From Candidatus Methylophosphatis haderslevensis (GTDB lineage Bacteria; Pseudomonadota; Gammaproteobacteria; Burkholderiales; Rhodocyclaceae): 64,000 bases of DNA. Positions 43,616-53,046 of the stretch are shown here, in pieces. The notes beneath the pieces were generated by a model. The model saw only the letters and a program-made list of their open reading frames with translations. It did not search any database and was not told where the DNA came from. The stretch covers positions 38,497 through 102,496 of the forward strand of contig JADJSA010000012.1 of the NCBI GenBank assembly GCA_016711925.1, read 5' to 3'. The position numbers and the translations under genes were made by a program. Positions within the stretch are counted from its first letter, which is position 1. Each line of letters begins with the position of its first letter.

Positions 43616-44668
43616 AGACGCTGATGGTCATGGCGGGCGGCACCGGCGGCCACATTTACCCGGGCCTGGCGGTCGCCGACTGGCTGCGCGATGCCGGCTG
43701 GTGCATCGTCTGGCTCGGCAACCCGGATGGCATGGAATCGCGACTGGTTCCGTCGCGCGGCTACGAGATGGCGTGGGTGCGCTTTGCCGCCTTGCGCGGC
43801 AAGGGGTTGCTCACCAAGCTGCTGCTGCCGGTGAATCTGCTGCGCGGCTTCTGGCAGGCGCTGCGCGAGTTGTCGCGGGTGAAACCGGACGTGGTGCTCG
43901 GCATGGGCGGCTACATCACCTTTCCGGGCGGCATGATGGCTGCACTGACCGGGCGGCCGCTGGTGCTGCACGAGCAGAACTCGGTTGCCGGGCTGGCGAA
44001 CAAGGTGCTCGCGGCCGTGGCCGACCGCGTGATGACCGGCTTTCCCGGCGCATTGCGCAAGGGCGAGTGGGCCGGCAATCCGGTGCGCGCCGATATCGCC
44101 ATTCTGCCCGCGCCGGCCGAGCGATTCGTCGGACGCAGCGGCCCGCTGCGCGTGCTGGTGGTCGGCGGCAGTCTCGGCGCGACCGCGCTCAACGAGATCG
44201 TGCCGCAGGCGCTGGCGCTGATCGATCCCGCCGCGCGCCCCGTCGTGACCCATCAGTCGGGCACCCGGCAACTTGACGCCCTGCGCGCCAACTATGCCAG
44301 TGCGAAGGTCGAGGGCGAACTGCTGCCATTCATAGACAACATGGCGGCCCGCTATGCCGATGCGGACCTGGTGATCTGTCGCGCCGGCGCGCTGACGGTG
44401 GCGGAGCTGGCGGCGGCCGGCGTCGCCAGCGTGCTGGTTCCGTTTCCCTTCGCGGTGGATGACCACCAGACGCGCAACGCCGAATTTCTTGCCGATTCCG
44501 GCGCCGCGATGCTGATTCAGCAGCGCGATCTGACGCCGGCCGGCTGCCAGGCTGCTGGGCAGCATGACGCGCGAGCACCTGATCGAGATGGCGCAACGGG
44601 CACGCGCCCTGGCCAAACCCGAAGCGACACGCATGGTCGCCGACGCCTGCGCGGCGCTCGCCAAATGA
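43612..44668 (+). CDS. murG: UDP-GlcNAc:lipid I GlcNAc transferase MurG (apparent frameshift)
   Basis: MurG makes lipid II at the inner membrane face. The protein has MVMAGGTGGHIYPGLAVAD, VLGMGGYITFPGG, LHEQNSVAGLANK and AGALTVAELAAAGVASVLVPFPFAVDDHQTRNA. The frame breaks near 44542-44548, where TPAG-LARLLGSMTREHL requires two more bases (GGCCTGGCC is read as GGCTGCC). With them the protein is about 352 residues and ends at 44668 instead of 44679. The ATG overlaps the ftsW stop. Confidence 0.93.
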
Positions 44669-44675
44669 AGAAGCC

Positions 44676-46074
44676 ATGAAGCACAAGGTCAAACACATTC
44701 ACTTCGTCGGCATCGGCGGTTCCGGGATGAGCGGCATCGCCGAAGTCATGGTGAATCTGGGGTTCACGGTCAGCGGCTCCGACCTGTCGGAAAACGCCGC
44801 CACGCGGCGCCTGGCTTCGATGGGCGCGCAGGTGGTGATCGGCCATGCGGCCGAGCATGTCGGCGGTGCCGATGCCGTGGTGACCTCGACCGCGGTGCGC
44901 GGCGACAACCCCGAGGTGATCGCCGCGCGTGCCCGCCGGGTCCCGGTGGTGCCGCGCGCGCTGATGCTGGCCGAACTGATGCGCCTCAAGCAGGGCATCG
45001 CGATCGCCGGCACGCACGGCAAGACCACCACCACCAGCCTGATCGCCAGCGTGATGGCCGAAGGCGGCATGGATCCGACCTTCGTCATCGGTGGCCGGCT
45101 CAACGCCGCAGGCGCGCATGCGCGGCTCGGTTCGGGCGAGTTCCTGGTCGCCGAGGCGGACGAATCGGACGCCTCGTTCCTGCACCTGTCGCCGGTGGTC
45201 TCGGTGGTGACCAACATCGATGCCGATCACATGGAGACCTACGGCCACGATTTCGCGCGGCTCAAGCAGGCATTCGTCGACTTCCTGCATCGGCTGCCGT
45301 TCTACGGTGTCGCGGTGCTGTGCGTCGATGATCCGCATGTGCGCGAGATCATGCCCTTCGTTTCCAAGCAGATCGTGCGCTATGGCCTCGATCCGACGGC
45401 CAACGTGCGGGCCGAGAACGTCGAGGCGGCAGGCGGCAGGATGCACTTCACGGCGGTGCGCGAGAACGGCACGGTTTCGCGGTTGCCGGTTTCACTCAAC
45501 CTGCCGGGCATGCATAACGTGCTCAATGCGCTGGCGACCATCGCGGTAGCGACCGAAGTCGGTGTTTCCGACGAGGCGATCATCAAGGGGCTGGCCGAGT
45601 TCAAGGGTGTCGGCCGGCGTTTCCAGCGCTATGGCGAGGTGGCGCTGCCGGCGGGCGGCAGCTTCACGCTGATCGACGACTACGGCCACCATCCGGTCGA
45701 GATGGCGGCCACGCTCGCCGCGGCGCGCGGCGCCTTTCCCGGGGCGGCGCCTGGTGCTGGCATTCCAGCCGCATCGCTATACGCGAACCCGTGATTGCTT
45801 CGAGGACTTCGTCAAGGTGCTGGCAACCCCCGATGTGCTGCTGCTCGCCGAGGTGTATTCGGCCGGCGAGGCGCCGTTGGTTGCGGCGGACGGGCGATCG
45901 CTGACGCGCGCGATACGGGTCGCCGGAAGGATCGAACCCTTGTTCGTCGAAGACATCGCCGAGATGCCGAATGCCGTCATGGAAATGGCGCGCGATGGCG
46001 ATGTCGTAATCACCATGGGTGCCGGATCGATCGGCGCCGTGCCCGGCAAGCTCGCGCAGGGCCAGGTGGCATGA
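44676..46074 (+). CDS. murC: UDP-MurNAc:L-Ala ligase (apparent frameshift)
   Basis: MurC adds L-alanine to UDP-MurNAc. The N-terminus IHFVGIGGSGMSGIAEVM and ATP loop IAGTHGKTTTTSLIA are clear, as is VDDYGHHPVEMAATLAAARG. Near 45741-45744 one G too many (GGGG for GGG) shifts the frame between AFPGRRLV and LAFQPHRYTRTRD. The corrected protein is about 465 residues and ends at 46074. Confidence 0.93.
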
Positions 46075-47020
46075 ACATGAGCGACATCATTCGCCCCGAG
46101 TTCGCCGGCCTACCCGCGCTGCGCGGCGCACTGCGGGCGAACGAGCCGATGGCCCGGCATGTTTCGTGGCGCACCGGCGGGCGCGCCGCACATGCCTACG
46201 TGCCGGCCGATCTGGACGATCTGGCGCTGTTCCTGCGCGCGCTGCCAGCCGGCGAACCTTTGCTGCTGGTTGGCCTGGGCTCCAATCTGCTGGTGCGCGA
46301 CGGCGGTTTCGCGGGCACCGTGGTGTTCGTGCACGGCGTGCTCGACGGACTGGCGACCGGGCCATTGCAGCAGACGCATGGCGAAGCGGCCTGGTCTACG
46401 CGGAGGCCGGCGTGGCCTCGCCGAAGGTCGCGCGCTTCGCCGCCAATCACGATCTGGTGGGTGCCGAATTCCTTGCCGGCATCCCGGGCACCGTCGGCGG
46501 TGCGCTGGCGATGAACGCCGGCTGCTACGGCGGCGAGACCTGGAACATCGTCGAGCGCGTGCGGCTGCTCGATCGTCGCGGGGCGCTGCGCGAGCGCATG
46601 CCGTCGGATTTCGAGATCGGCTATCGCCATGTTCGCAACCTGGCGGCCGACGACGAGTTGTTCGTGGGCGCATGGTTGCGCCTGCGGTGCGGCGATGGGC
46701 AGGCCTCGCGTGCCCGCATCAAGGAACTGCTGGAGAAGCGCATTGCGTCGCAGCCGCTGCAATTGCCCAATGCCGGATCGGTGTTCCGCAATCCGCCCGG
46801 CGATCATGCGGCGCGCCTGATCGAGGCTGCCGGTCTGAAGGGCTTTGCGATCGGTGGCGCGCGGGTTTCCGAACGCCATGCAAATTTCATCGTGAATCCG
46901 GCCGGCGCCGGCACGGCAGCCGATATCGAGGGATTGATCGACCATGCGCAGCGAGCGGTGCGCGAGCGGTTCGGTGTGGAACTGGTGCGCGAAGTGCGCA
47001 TCGTGGGAGAACGCGCATGA
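46071..47020 (+). CDS. murB: UDP-N-acetylenolpyruvoylglucosamine reductase (apparent frameshift)
   Basis: MurB reduces the enolpyruvyl group to give UDP-MurNAc, using FAD and NADPH. Motifs are HVSWRTGGRAA, LVGLGSNLLVRDGG, GIPGTVGGALAMNAGCYGG and PNAGSVFRNPPGDHAARLIE. The frame breaks near 46388, where HGEAGLVYAEAGVAS needs one more G. Two starts, ATG 46071 and ATG 46077, are possible; the first overlaps the murC stop. Corrected length is about 316 residues. Confidence 0.93.
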
Positions 47021-47928
47021 GCGATTTCGGACAGGTTGCCGTGCTGATGGGGGGCACCAGCGCGGAACGCGAAATTTCGTTGCTGTCGGGCAACGCGGTG
47101 CTGAAGGCGCTGCAATCGAAAGGCGTCGACGCGCATGCCTTCGATCCTGCCGTCAGTCCGCTGTGGGACTTGCGCAAGCAGGGATTCGCGCGCGCCTTCA
47201 TCGCCCTCCACGGGCGGTTCGGCGAAGACGGCACCTTGCAGGGCGCGCTCGAGTCGCTTGGCGTTCCGTACACCGGCAGCGGTGTCATGGCCTCGGCGAT
47301 CTCGATGGACAAGTGGCGCACCAAGCTGTTGTGGCTGGCATCCGGCGTGGCGACACCGAACTACCGCCTGCTCGATCGCGCCACCGATCTGTCGCGCGTG
47401 GTCGCCGAACTGGGCCTGCCGATGATCGTGAAACCGGCGCGCGAAGGCTCGTCGATCGGCGTAACAAAGGTGCATTGCGCGGCAGACCTCGGCGGCGCCT
47501 TCGAACTTGCCTGCAAGCTCGACCCGCTGGTGATCGCCGAGGAGTTCGTCGCTGGCCAGGAACTGACCGCGGCGATTGTGGGCGAGGCCGCCCTGCCGCT
47601 GGTTCGTATCGATGCGCCCGAGGGCAAGTACGATTATGCCAATAAATACTTCACCGACGAGGTCAAGTACCTGTGCCCGGCCGGGCTGCGCGCCGAAGTC
47701 GAGGACGAGATCAGGGCGGTCGCCTTGCGCGCGTTCCAGGTTCTCGGCTGCCGCGGCTGGGGACGCGCCGACGTGATCCTGCGGCCCGACGGGCGCTATT
47801 CGTTCCTCGAGATGAACACCGCGCCCGGCATGACCGGGCACTCGCTGGTGCCGATGGCGGCGCGCGCGGCGGGCATCGGTTTCGAGGATCTGTGCCTGCG
47901 AATTCTGGAGATGGCCCAGCTTGGCTGA
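47017..47928 (+). CDS. ddlB: D-alanine-D-alanine ligase
   Basis: Ddl makes the D-Ala-D-Ala dipeptide for MurF. The 303-residue ATP-grasp enzyme has VLMGGTSAEREISLLSGNAV, LHGRFGEDGTLQGALE, KPAREGSSIGV and FLEMNTAPGMTGHSLVP. It overlaps murB by four bases. Confidence 0.96.
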   Translation: MSDFGQVAVLMGGTSAEREISLLSGNAVLKALQSKGVDAHAFDPAVSPLWDLRKQGFARAFIALHGRFGEDGTLQGALESLGVPYTGSGVMASAISMDKWRTKLLWLASGVATPNYRLLDRATDLSRVVAELGLPMIVKPAREGSSIGVTKVHCAADLGGAFELACKLDPLVIAEEFVAGQELTAAIVGEAALPLVRIDAPEGKYDYANKYFTDEVKYLCPAGLRAEVEDEIRAVALRAFQVLGCRGWGRADVILRPDGRYSFLEMNTAPGMTGHSLVPMAARAAGIGFEDLCLRILEMAQLG

Positions 47929-48697
47929 GAGACGCCCCCGCCCGCGCTTGCGCGAAGGCCCGCCCGGCTTGTGGGACAGGCCGGCCCTGCTCGGAGCAAT
48001 CGCCGATGTGCTGCTGGTGCTCGGCTCGGCCGGACTGGCCTATGCGGCTGTCCTTGCCGCACTGCGTCTGCCGCTGTTCCCGCTGCGCGAGCTGGTGGTC
48101 GTCACCCCGATGAAACAGGTCACCGGCAACCAGATCGCCTATGCCGCGCGCTCGTCGCTTGCCGGAAACTTTTTCACTGTCGATCTCGACCGTGTTCGCT
48201 CGAGCTTCGAGAAACTGCCCTGGGTGCGCCATGCCGAGGTGCGCCGGCGCTGGCCCGGCGTGCTTGAACTGGAGGTCGAGGAGCATCGTGCCGCCGCCTA
48301 TTGGCGCGTGGTCGACGCCGGTGACACCAGACTGGTGGGCGAGTTCGGCGAAGTGTTCGTCGCCGCAAGCAACGCCAAGCTGCCGGTATTCAGCGGCCCG
48401 GAGGGATCGGCGCCGCTGCTGCTCGAGCGCTATCGCGAGTTCAACCGGGCGGTCGCGCCGCTCGGTCGGACGCTCGACGGACTGGCGCTTTCGCCCCGTC
48501 TGGCCTGGCAGATAAAGCTCGACGACGGCATGGTGATCGAACTCGGCCACGACGAGGCAAAGGCACCGGTTGCCGAGCGGCTGGCGCGGTTTGTCGGCGT
48601 CTATGCGCAGGCGGTCGAGAGATTCGGGCAACGCGTGGCGGTAGCCGATCTGCGCTATCCGAACGGATTCGCGCTGCGTCCTGCGCAGGGAAGTTAG
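47921..48697 (+). CDS. ftsQ: Cell division protein FtsQ
   Basis: This 258-residue divisome protein has an N-terminal membrane helix (LGAIADVLLVLGSAGLAYAAVLAAL), then a POTRA domain (FPLRELVVVTPMKQVT to SFEKLPWVRHAEVRRRWPGVLELEVEEHRA) and the FtsQ beta domain. The start is TTG at 47921, overlapping the ddlB end; no better start is seen before the membrane helix. Confidence 0.92.
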   Translation: MAERRPRPRLREGPPGLWDRPALLGAIADVLLVLGSAGLAYAAVLAALRLPLFPLRELVVVTPMKQVTGNQIAYAARSSLAGNFFTVDLDRVRSSFEKLPWVRHAEVRRRWPGVLELEVEEHRAAAYWRVVDAGDTRLVGEFGEVFVAASNAKLPVFSGPEGSAPLLLERYREFNRAVAPLGRTLDGLALSPRLAWQIKLDDGMVIELGHDEAKAPVAERLARFVGVYAQAVERFGQRVAVADLRYPNGFALRPAQGS

Positions 48698-48707
48698 GAA
48701 AAGGAAA

Positions 48708-49937
48708 ATGCCAAGAGAAAGCAAGGATCTGATCGTCTGTCTCGATATCGGCACGTCGAAGATCGTCGCGCTGGTCGCGCAGATCAAGCCGGAAGGTCGC
48801 ATCGAGGTGCTGGGCGTGGGCAACCAGCCGTCGCGCGGGCTGAAGAAGGGCGTGGTGGTGAATATCGAAGCCACCGTCGATGCGATCTCGCGCGCCATTC
48901 AGGAGGTCGAGCTGCAGGCCGACTGCAAGATCGCCGACGCGATTACCGGCATCGCCGGCAGCCACATCCGCAGCTTCAACTCGAACGGCATGGTCGCCAT
49001 CAAGGACAAGGAAGTCTCGGAGATGGATGTCGAGCGGGTGATCGAGACCGCCAAGGCAATGCCGCTGCCGGCCGACCAGCAGATCCTGCACATCCTGACC
49101 CAGGAATTCATCATCGACGGACAGGACGGCGTGCGCGAGCCGATCGGCATGAGCGGCGTGCGGCTCGAAGTCCGGGTGCATATTGTCACCGGCGCGGTGA
49201 GCGCGGCGCAGAACATCGTCAAGTGCGTGCGCCGCTGCGGGCTGCTGGTGAGCGACCTGGTGCTGCAGCCGCTGGCCTCGAGCTACTCGGTGCTGTCGGA
49301 GGACGAGAAGGATCTCGGCGTCTGCCTCGTCGACATCGGCGGCGGCACCACCGACATCGCGGTGTTTACCCAGGGTGCGATACGCCACACGGCGGTAATC
49401 CCGATCGCCGGCGATCAGATCACCAATGACGTGGCGATGGCGCTGCGCACGCCGACGCAGGATGCCGAGGAGATCAAGGTACGCCACGGTCTGGCGGTGA
49501 CTCGCATGGCCAACCCGCAGCAGACCATCGAGGTGCCGGGAGTGGGCGATCGTCCGCCGAAGAAGCTTTCGCGCGAGACGCTGGCAGGGGTGATCGAGCC
49601 GCGCGTCTCCGAGCTGTTCGAGCTGGTTCAGGCGGAGTTGCGGCGCAGCGGCTACCTCGAAGTGTTGTCCTCGGGCATCGTGCTGACCGGCGGTTCGTCG
49701 GTGATCGAGGGCATGGCCGAACTCGGCGAAGAGATCTTCGGCTTGCCGGTGCGCATCGGCGTGCCGCGCTACGACGGCAGCCTGGCCGACGTGGTGGCGC
49801 ATCCGCAATATGCGACGGCGATGGGGCTGTTGCTGGAGGGCGCCGCGCAGAAGAAGCGGGGCGTGATCGCGCGCGAGACAAGGAATTTCAGGCAGGTATT
49901 CGACCGCATGAAATCGTGGTTCGAAAAGAACTTCTGA
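48708..49937 (+). CDS. ftsA: Cell division protein FtsA
   Basis: FtsA is an actin-like ATPase that ties FtsZ to the membrane. The 409-residue protein has LIVCLDIGTSKIVALVAQ, VDIGGGTTDIAVFTQGA and a late LTGGSSVIEGMAELGEEIF. It ends in an amphipathic helix with FDRMKSWFEKNF for membrane binding. AGGAAAAGGAAA precedes the ATG. Confidence 0.97.
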   Translation: MPRESKDLIVCLDIGTSKIVALVAQIKPEGRIEVLGVGNQPSRGLKKGVVVNIEATVDAISRAIQEVELQADCKIADAITGIAGSHIRSFNSNGMVAIKDKEVSEMDVERVIETAKAMPLPADQQILHILTQEFIIDGQDGVREPIGMSGVRLEVRVHIVTGAVSAAQNIVKCVRRCGLLVSDLVLQPLASSYSVLSEDEKDLGVCLVDIGGGTTDIAVFTQGAIRHTAVIPIAGDQITNDVAMALRTPTQDAEEIKVRHGLAVTRMANPQQTIEVPGVGDRPPKKLSRETLAGVIEPRVSELFELVQAELRRSGYLEVLSSGIVLTGGSSVIEGMAELGEEIFGLPVRIGVPRYDGSLADVVAHPQYATAMGLLLEGAAQKKRGVIARETRNFRQVFDRMKSWFEKNF

Positions 49938-50021
49938 TCGTGTGGCAGGTGGGCCGGCGCAGGCCGGCCGAAACGGGCAGCAGTGTGGCGACAGGGTTGT
50001 TTCATCAACAAGGAGGCGAGC

Positions 50022-51167
50022 ATGTTTGAAATCATGGAAAAGGATCCGAGCGGGACGACGATCAAGGTCATCGGCGTGGGTGGCGCCGGCGGCAATGCGG
50101 TTGATCACATGATCCGCGAGAACGTACAGGGCGTGGAGTTCATCTGCGCCAACACCGATGCGCAGGCATTGAAGCGCAGCAGTTCGCCGGTCAAGATGCA
50201 GCTCGGCAAGACCGGACTGGGCGCCGGCGCCAAGCCGGATCTGGGTCGCGCAGCGGCGCAGGAAGAGCGCGAGCGGATCGCCGACAACCTGCGTGGCGCG
50301 CACATGGTGTTCATCACCGCCGGCATGGGCGGGGGCACCGGCACGGGGGCCGCGCCGGTCGTTGCCGAGGTGGCGCGCGAGCTTGGAATCCTGACCGTCG
50401 GCGTGGTGACCAAGCCGTTCGCCTTTGAAGGCAAGCGGCTGCGGATCGCCGAGGCCGGCATCGACGAGTTGTCCAAGCATGTCGATTCGCTGATCGTGAT
50501 TCTCAACGAGCGCCTGATGGAAGTGATGGGCGACGATGTCAGCATGCAGGACGCCTTCCAGGCGGCCGACAACGTGCTGCGCAACGCGGTCGGCGGCATC
50601 GCCGAGATCATCAACTTCCCCGGCCTGGTCAACGTCGACTTCGAAGACGTGCGCACCGTGATGGGCGAGATGGGCATGGCGATGATGGGCTCGGCGGTTG
50701 CCGCCGGCATGGATCGCGCCCGCCTCGCGGCGGAACAGGCGGTTGCCAGCCCGTTGCTCGAAGGCATCCATCTGTCGGGTGCGCGCGGCGTGCTGGTCAA
50801 CATCACCGCATCGACCTCGCTGAAGATGAAGGAAGTCAACGAAGTGATGAACACCATCCGCGAGTTTGCTGCGGAAGATGCCCACATCATCTTCGGCGCA
50901 GTGTTCGACGACAACATGGAAGACAGCCTGCGGGTGACCGTGGTGGCCACCGGACTGGGCAATCAGCGCGCCGCCGCCAAGCCGACGATTACCGTTGTGC
51001 AGGGAACCGGCACCCACGGCATGTCGATCGAATCGATCGACTACGGCTCGCTGGAGATGCCGGCGGTGATTCGCCGCCGCTCGACCTCGACCACGGTGGA
51101 GGCGCTGTCTGCCAGCGGGGTCGACAAGTACGACATCCCGGCCTTCCTGCGCAAACAGGCCGACTGA
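50022..51167 (+). CDS. ftsZ: Cell division protein FtsZ
   Basis: FtsZ is the tubulin-like GTPase forming the Z ring. The 381-residue protein has VIGVGGAGGNAVDHMI, the GTP-binding tubulin signature GGGTGTGAAP, NFPGLVNVDFEDVRTVM and the C-terminal partner-binding peptide YDIPAFLRKQAD. AAGGAGG lies before the ATG at 50022; the frame extends upstream but without homology. Confidence 0.98.
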   Translation: MFEIMEKDPSGTTIKVIGVGGAGGNAVDHMIRENVQGVEFICANTDAQALKRSSSPVKMQLGKTGLGAGAKPDLGRAAAQEERERIADNLRGAHMVFITAGMGGGTGTGAAPVVAEVARELGILTVGVVTKPFAFEGKRLRIAEAGIDELSKHVDSLIVILNERLMEVMGDDVSMQDAFQAADNVLRNAVGGIAEIINFPGLVNVDFEDVRTVMGEMGMAMMGSAVAAGMDRARLAAEQAVASPLLEGIHLSGARGVLVNITASTSLKMKEVNEVMNTIREFAAEDAHIIFGAVFDDNMEDSLRVTVVATGLGNQRAAAKPTITVVQGTGTHGMSIESIDYGSLEMPAVIRRRSTSTTVEALSASGVDKYDIPAFLRKQAD

Positions 51168-51187
51168 AGTTGCGTATCGCCTCCTGT

Positions 51188-51215
51188 CCCGCCCGCGCCC
51201 ACCCGCGCGGGCGGG
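51188..51215 (+). terminator. GC-rich hairpin after ftsZ
   Basis: CCCGCCCGCGC and GCGCGGGCGGG form a perfect 11-bp stem with a 6-base loop. It begins 20 bases after the ftsZ stop. No strong T-tract follows (only CGTTCC), so it may be a weak terminator or processing site between ftsZ and lpxC. Confidence 0.5.
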
Positions 51216-51269
51216 CGTTCCGGCTGCGCGCGACGGATCGGCGCGGAGGAAGCGGCGTGACGCGGATGT

Positions 51270-51275
51270 TACAAT
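51270..51275 (+). promoter_or_regulatory. -10 box of the lpxC promoter
   Basis: TACAAT lies 24 bases before the lpxC ATG, downstream of the ftsZ hairpin. A -35 match is weak. A separate lpxC promoter is common in this cluster. Confidence 0.5.
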
Positions 51276-51299
51276 CGAGGCACTTCAGAAGACACGCAC

Positions 51300-52217
51300 A
51301 TGCTCAAGCAGCGCACGCTCAAATCGCTGATTCGCGCGACCGGCGTCGGATTGCACAGCGGGGCCAAGGTCAACCTCGTGCTGCGCCCGGCTGCGCCGGA
51401 TACCGGCGTGGTATTCCGCCGCGTCGATCTCGATCCGCCGGTTGATTTGCCCACCGACCCGCAAGCGGTCGTGGATACGCGGCTGTGCTCGGGGCTTGCC
51501 AAGGGCGAGGTCAAGGTGGCGACCATCGAACACCTGATGTCGGCGCTGGCCGGGCTCGGCATCGACAACGTCTACGTTGACGTCGATGCGGCGGAGATTC
51601 CGATTCTCGATGGCAGCGCAGGGCCGTTCGTCTTCCTGCTGCAGTCTGCCGGCATCGAGGAACAGAACGCGCCGAAGCGCTTCATCCGCGTCAAGCGGCG
51701 CGTCGAGGTCAAGGACGGCGACAAGTGGGCGCGCCTCGATCCGTATGACGGATTCAAGCTCACCTTCACCATCGAGTTCAACCATCCGGCGATCGATCGC
51801 ACGGTGTCGACGGTCAGCGTCGATTTCGCCGAGCAGTCCTACGCCAAGGAAGTGGCGCGCGCGCGCACCTTCGGCTTCATGCAGGACGTGGAATACATGC
51901 GCTCCAACGGCCTTGCCCTCGGCGGCAGTCTGGAAAACGCGATCGTGATGGACGAGTACCGGGTGCTCAATGCCGACGGCCTGCGCTTTGCCGACGAATT
52001 CGCCAAGCACAAGGTGCTCGATGCCATCGGCGATCTGTACATCGCCGGCCATCCGCTGCTGGCGTCGTTTTCGGCGCACAAATCGGGGCACGCCCTGAAC
52101 AACGACCTGCTGCGTGCCCTGCTGGCCGATGCCGGCGCCTGGGAGATCGCGACCTTCGAGCAGGCCGGCGATACGCCGGCCGGCATCGCACGGCAGTTCG
52201 ATCTGCAAATCGCCTGA
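51300..52217 (+). CDS. lpxC: UDP-3-O-acyl-N-acetylglucosamine deacetylase
   Basis: LpxC carries out the committed step of lipid A synthesis. The 305-residue zinc enzyme has RATGVGLHSGAKV, the zinc His in TIEHLMSALAGLGIDN, ILDGSAGPF, FGFMQDVEYMRSNGLALGG and HKVLDAIGDLYIAG with the remaining zinc ligands. It is the usual last gene of the dcw cluster. Confidence 0.97.
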   Translation: MLKQRTLKSLIRATGVGLHSGAKVNLVLRPAAPDTGVVFRRVDLDPPVDLPTDPQAVVDTRLCSGLAKGEVKVATIEHLMSALAGLGIDNVYVDVDAAEIPILDGSAGPFVFLLQSAGIEEQNAPKRFIRVKRRVEVKDGDKWARLDPYDGFKLTFTIEFNHPAIDRTVSTVSVDFAEQSYAKEVARARTFGFMQDVEYMRSNGLALGGSLENAIVMDEYRVLNADGLRFADEFAKHKVLDAIGDLYIAGHPLLASFSAHKSGHALNNDLLRALLADAGAWEIATFEQAGDTPAGIARQFDLQIA

Positions 52218-52230
52218 CGCGGTTCCGGCA

Positions 52231-52428
52231 ATGCTGATACCGCGCATCCTGGCCGTTCTGGCAGTGATTGCAATCGGCGCCAGCGTCCTGATACACCTTT
52301 TCACCGGCGACCGGCGCTACCTGAGCCTTGCCTGGCGCATCTTCAAATACGCGGCCATCGTCGCCCTGATCTTGTTCGGCCTGCTGATCGCCGAGCGCCT
52401 GCTGGCCGGCGCGATTCCGTTCGTCTGA
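52231..52428 (+). CDS. Small two-helix membrane protein
   Basis: This 65-residue protein begins MLIPRILAVLAVIAIGASVLI. It has two hydrophobic helices separated by FTGDRRYLSLAWRIFKY. It follows lpxC by 13 bases and is probably cotranscribed. No function is known; small proteins of this kind are often found next to lpxC in betaproteobacteria. Confidence 0.65.
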   Translation: MLIPRILAVLAVIAIGASVLIHLFTGDRRYLSLAWRIFKYAAIVALILFGLLIAERLLAGAIPFV

Positions 52429-52458
52429 CAAAAAGGCGAACCGGCCACCCGGCTGGAG

Positions 52459-52514
52459 GCCGCATGGATTGGACGTTTCAGGCGTGGCAAAGACAGGAGC
52501 CAGCATCCATGCGG
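52459..52514. repeat. Dispersed imperfect-palindrome repeat, copy B
   Basis: CCGCATGGAT and ATCCATGCGG are perfectly complementary 10-base arms about 34 bases apart. It shares GCATGGATTGGAC and CAGGAGC with copy A. Confidence 0.6.
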
Positions 52515-52577
52515 TTTCCAGGCCTGGCACCCGTGAAAGCACCGACTGGAGCGGCTTTCAGCACCACAGTGTTGAGA

Positions 52578-53012
52578 CTAACCGTTGCCGGATGACTTGA
52601 ACCCGGCGACTATCCGACGCAGCGCCGAGCCGGCGGGGAGGGTGTCTTCGAGGCGCGCCAGCGCCTGCCGCGCCCCGGCACTTAGCGCCCTTGGCGCGTA
52701 CTGCGGGGCGGCCGTGTGCAGCGGCGTGACTTGCAGGCGCACCTCGATTCCGGTAAGGTCCACCCCGCGATTCAAAAATTCGTCGATAAATCGCGGAGTT
52801 AGCTGGTTAAGTTTAGTTGCGACCGCGCCGTTGACGGCGTGAATGACGATCACCCCCGCTTTCAGATTCGCGATCCAGCTGGATTGCGCAAGGTGTGCGG
52901 GCGCAAATTCCTCGTAGGCACGCTGCAGCCTGATCAACCGGCTGGCGTGTTCTTGAAGATGCGCCAATGCGTCGTTCGACTGGAAGAAGGCGCCAAGCGG
53001 TTTCGGCTGCAT
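52578..53012 (-). CDS. DciA/DUF721 family protein
   Basis: This 144-residue protein matches DUF721/DciA, the helicase loader replacing DnaC in most bacteria: LIRLQRAYEEFAPAHLAQSSWIANLKAGVIVIHAVNGAVATKLNQL. The compact KH-like domain is followed by a flexible tail. It is divergent from the M23 peptidase and secA, a common betaproteobacterial arrangement. The ATG at 53012 starts the family sequence. Confidence 0.82.
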   Translation of the reverse strand: MQPKPLGAFFQSNDALAHLQEHASRLIRLQRAYEEFAPAHLAQSSWIANLKAGVIVIHAVNGAVATKLNQLTPRFIDEFLNRGVDLTGIEVRLQVTPLHTAAPQYAPRALSAGARQALARLEDTLPAGSALRRIVAGFKSSGNG

Positions 53013-53046
53013 GCGTTGGATTCCGGGACGACCCAGGAGGAAAACA

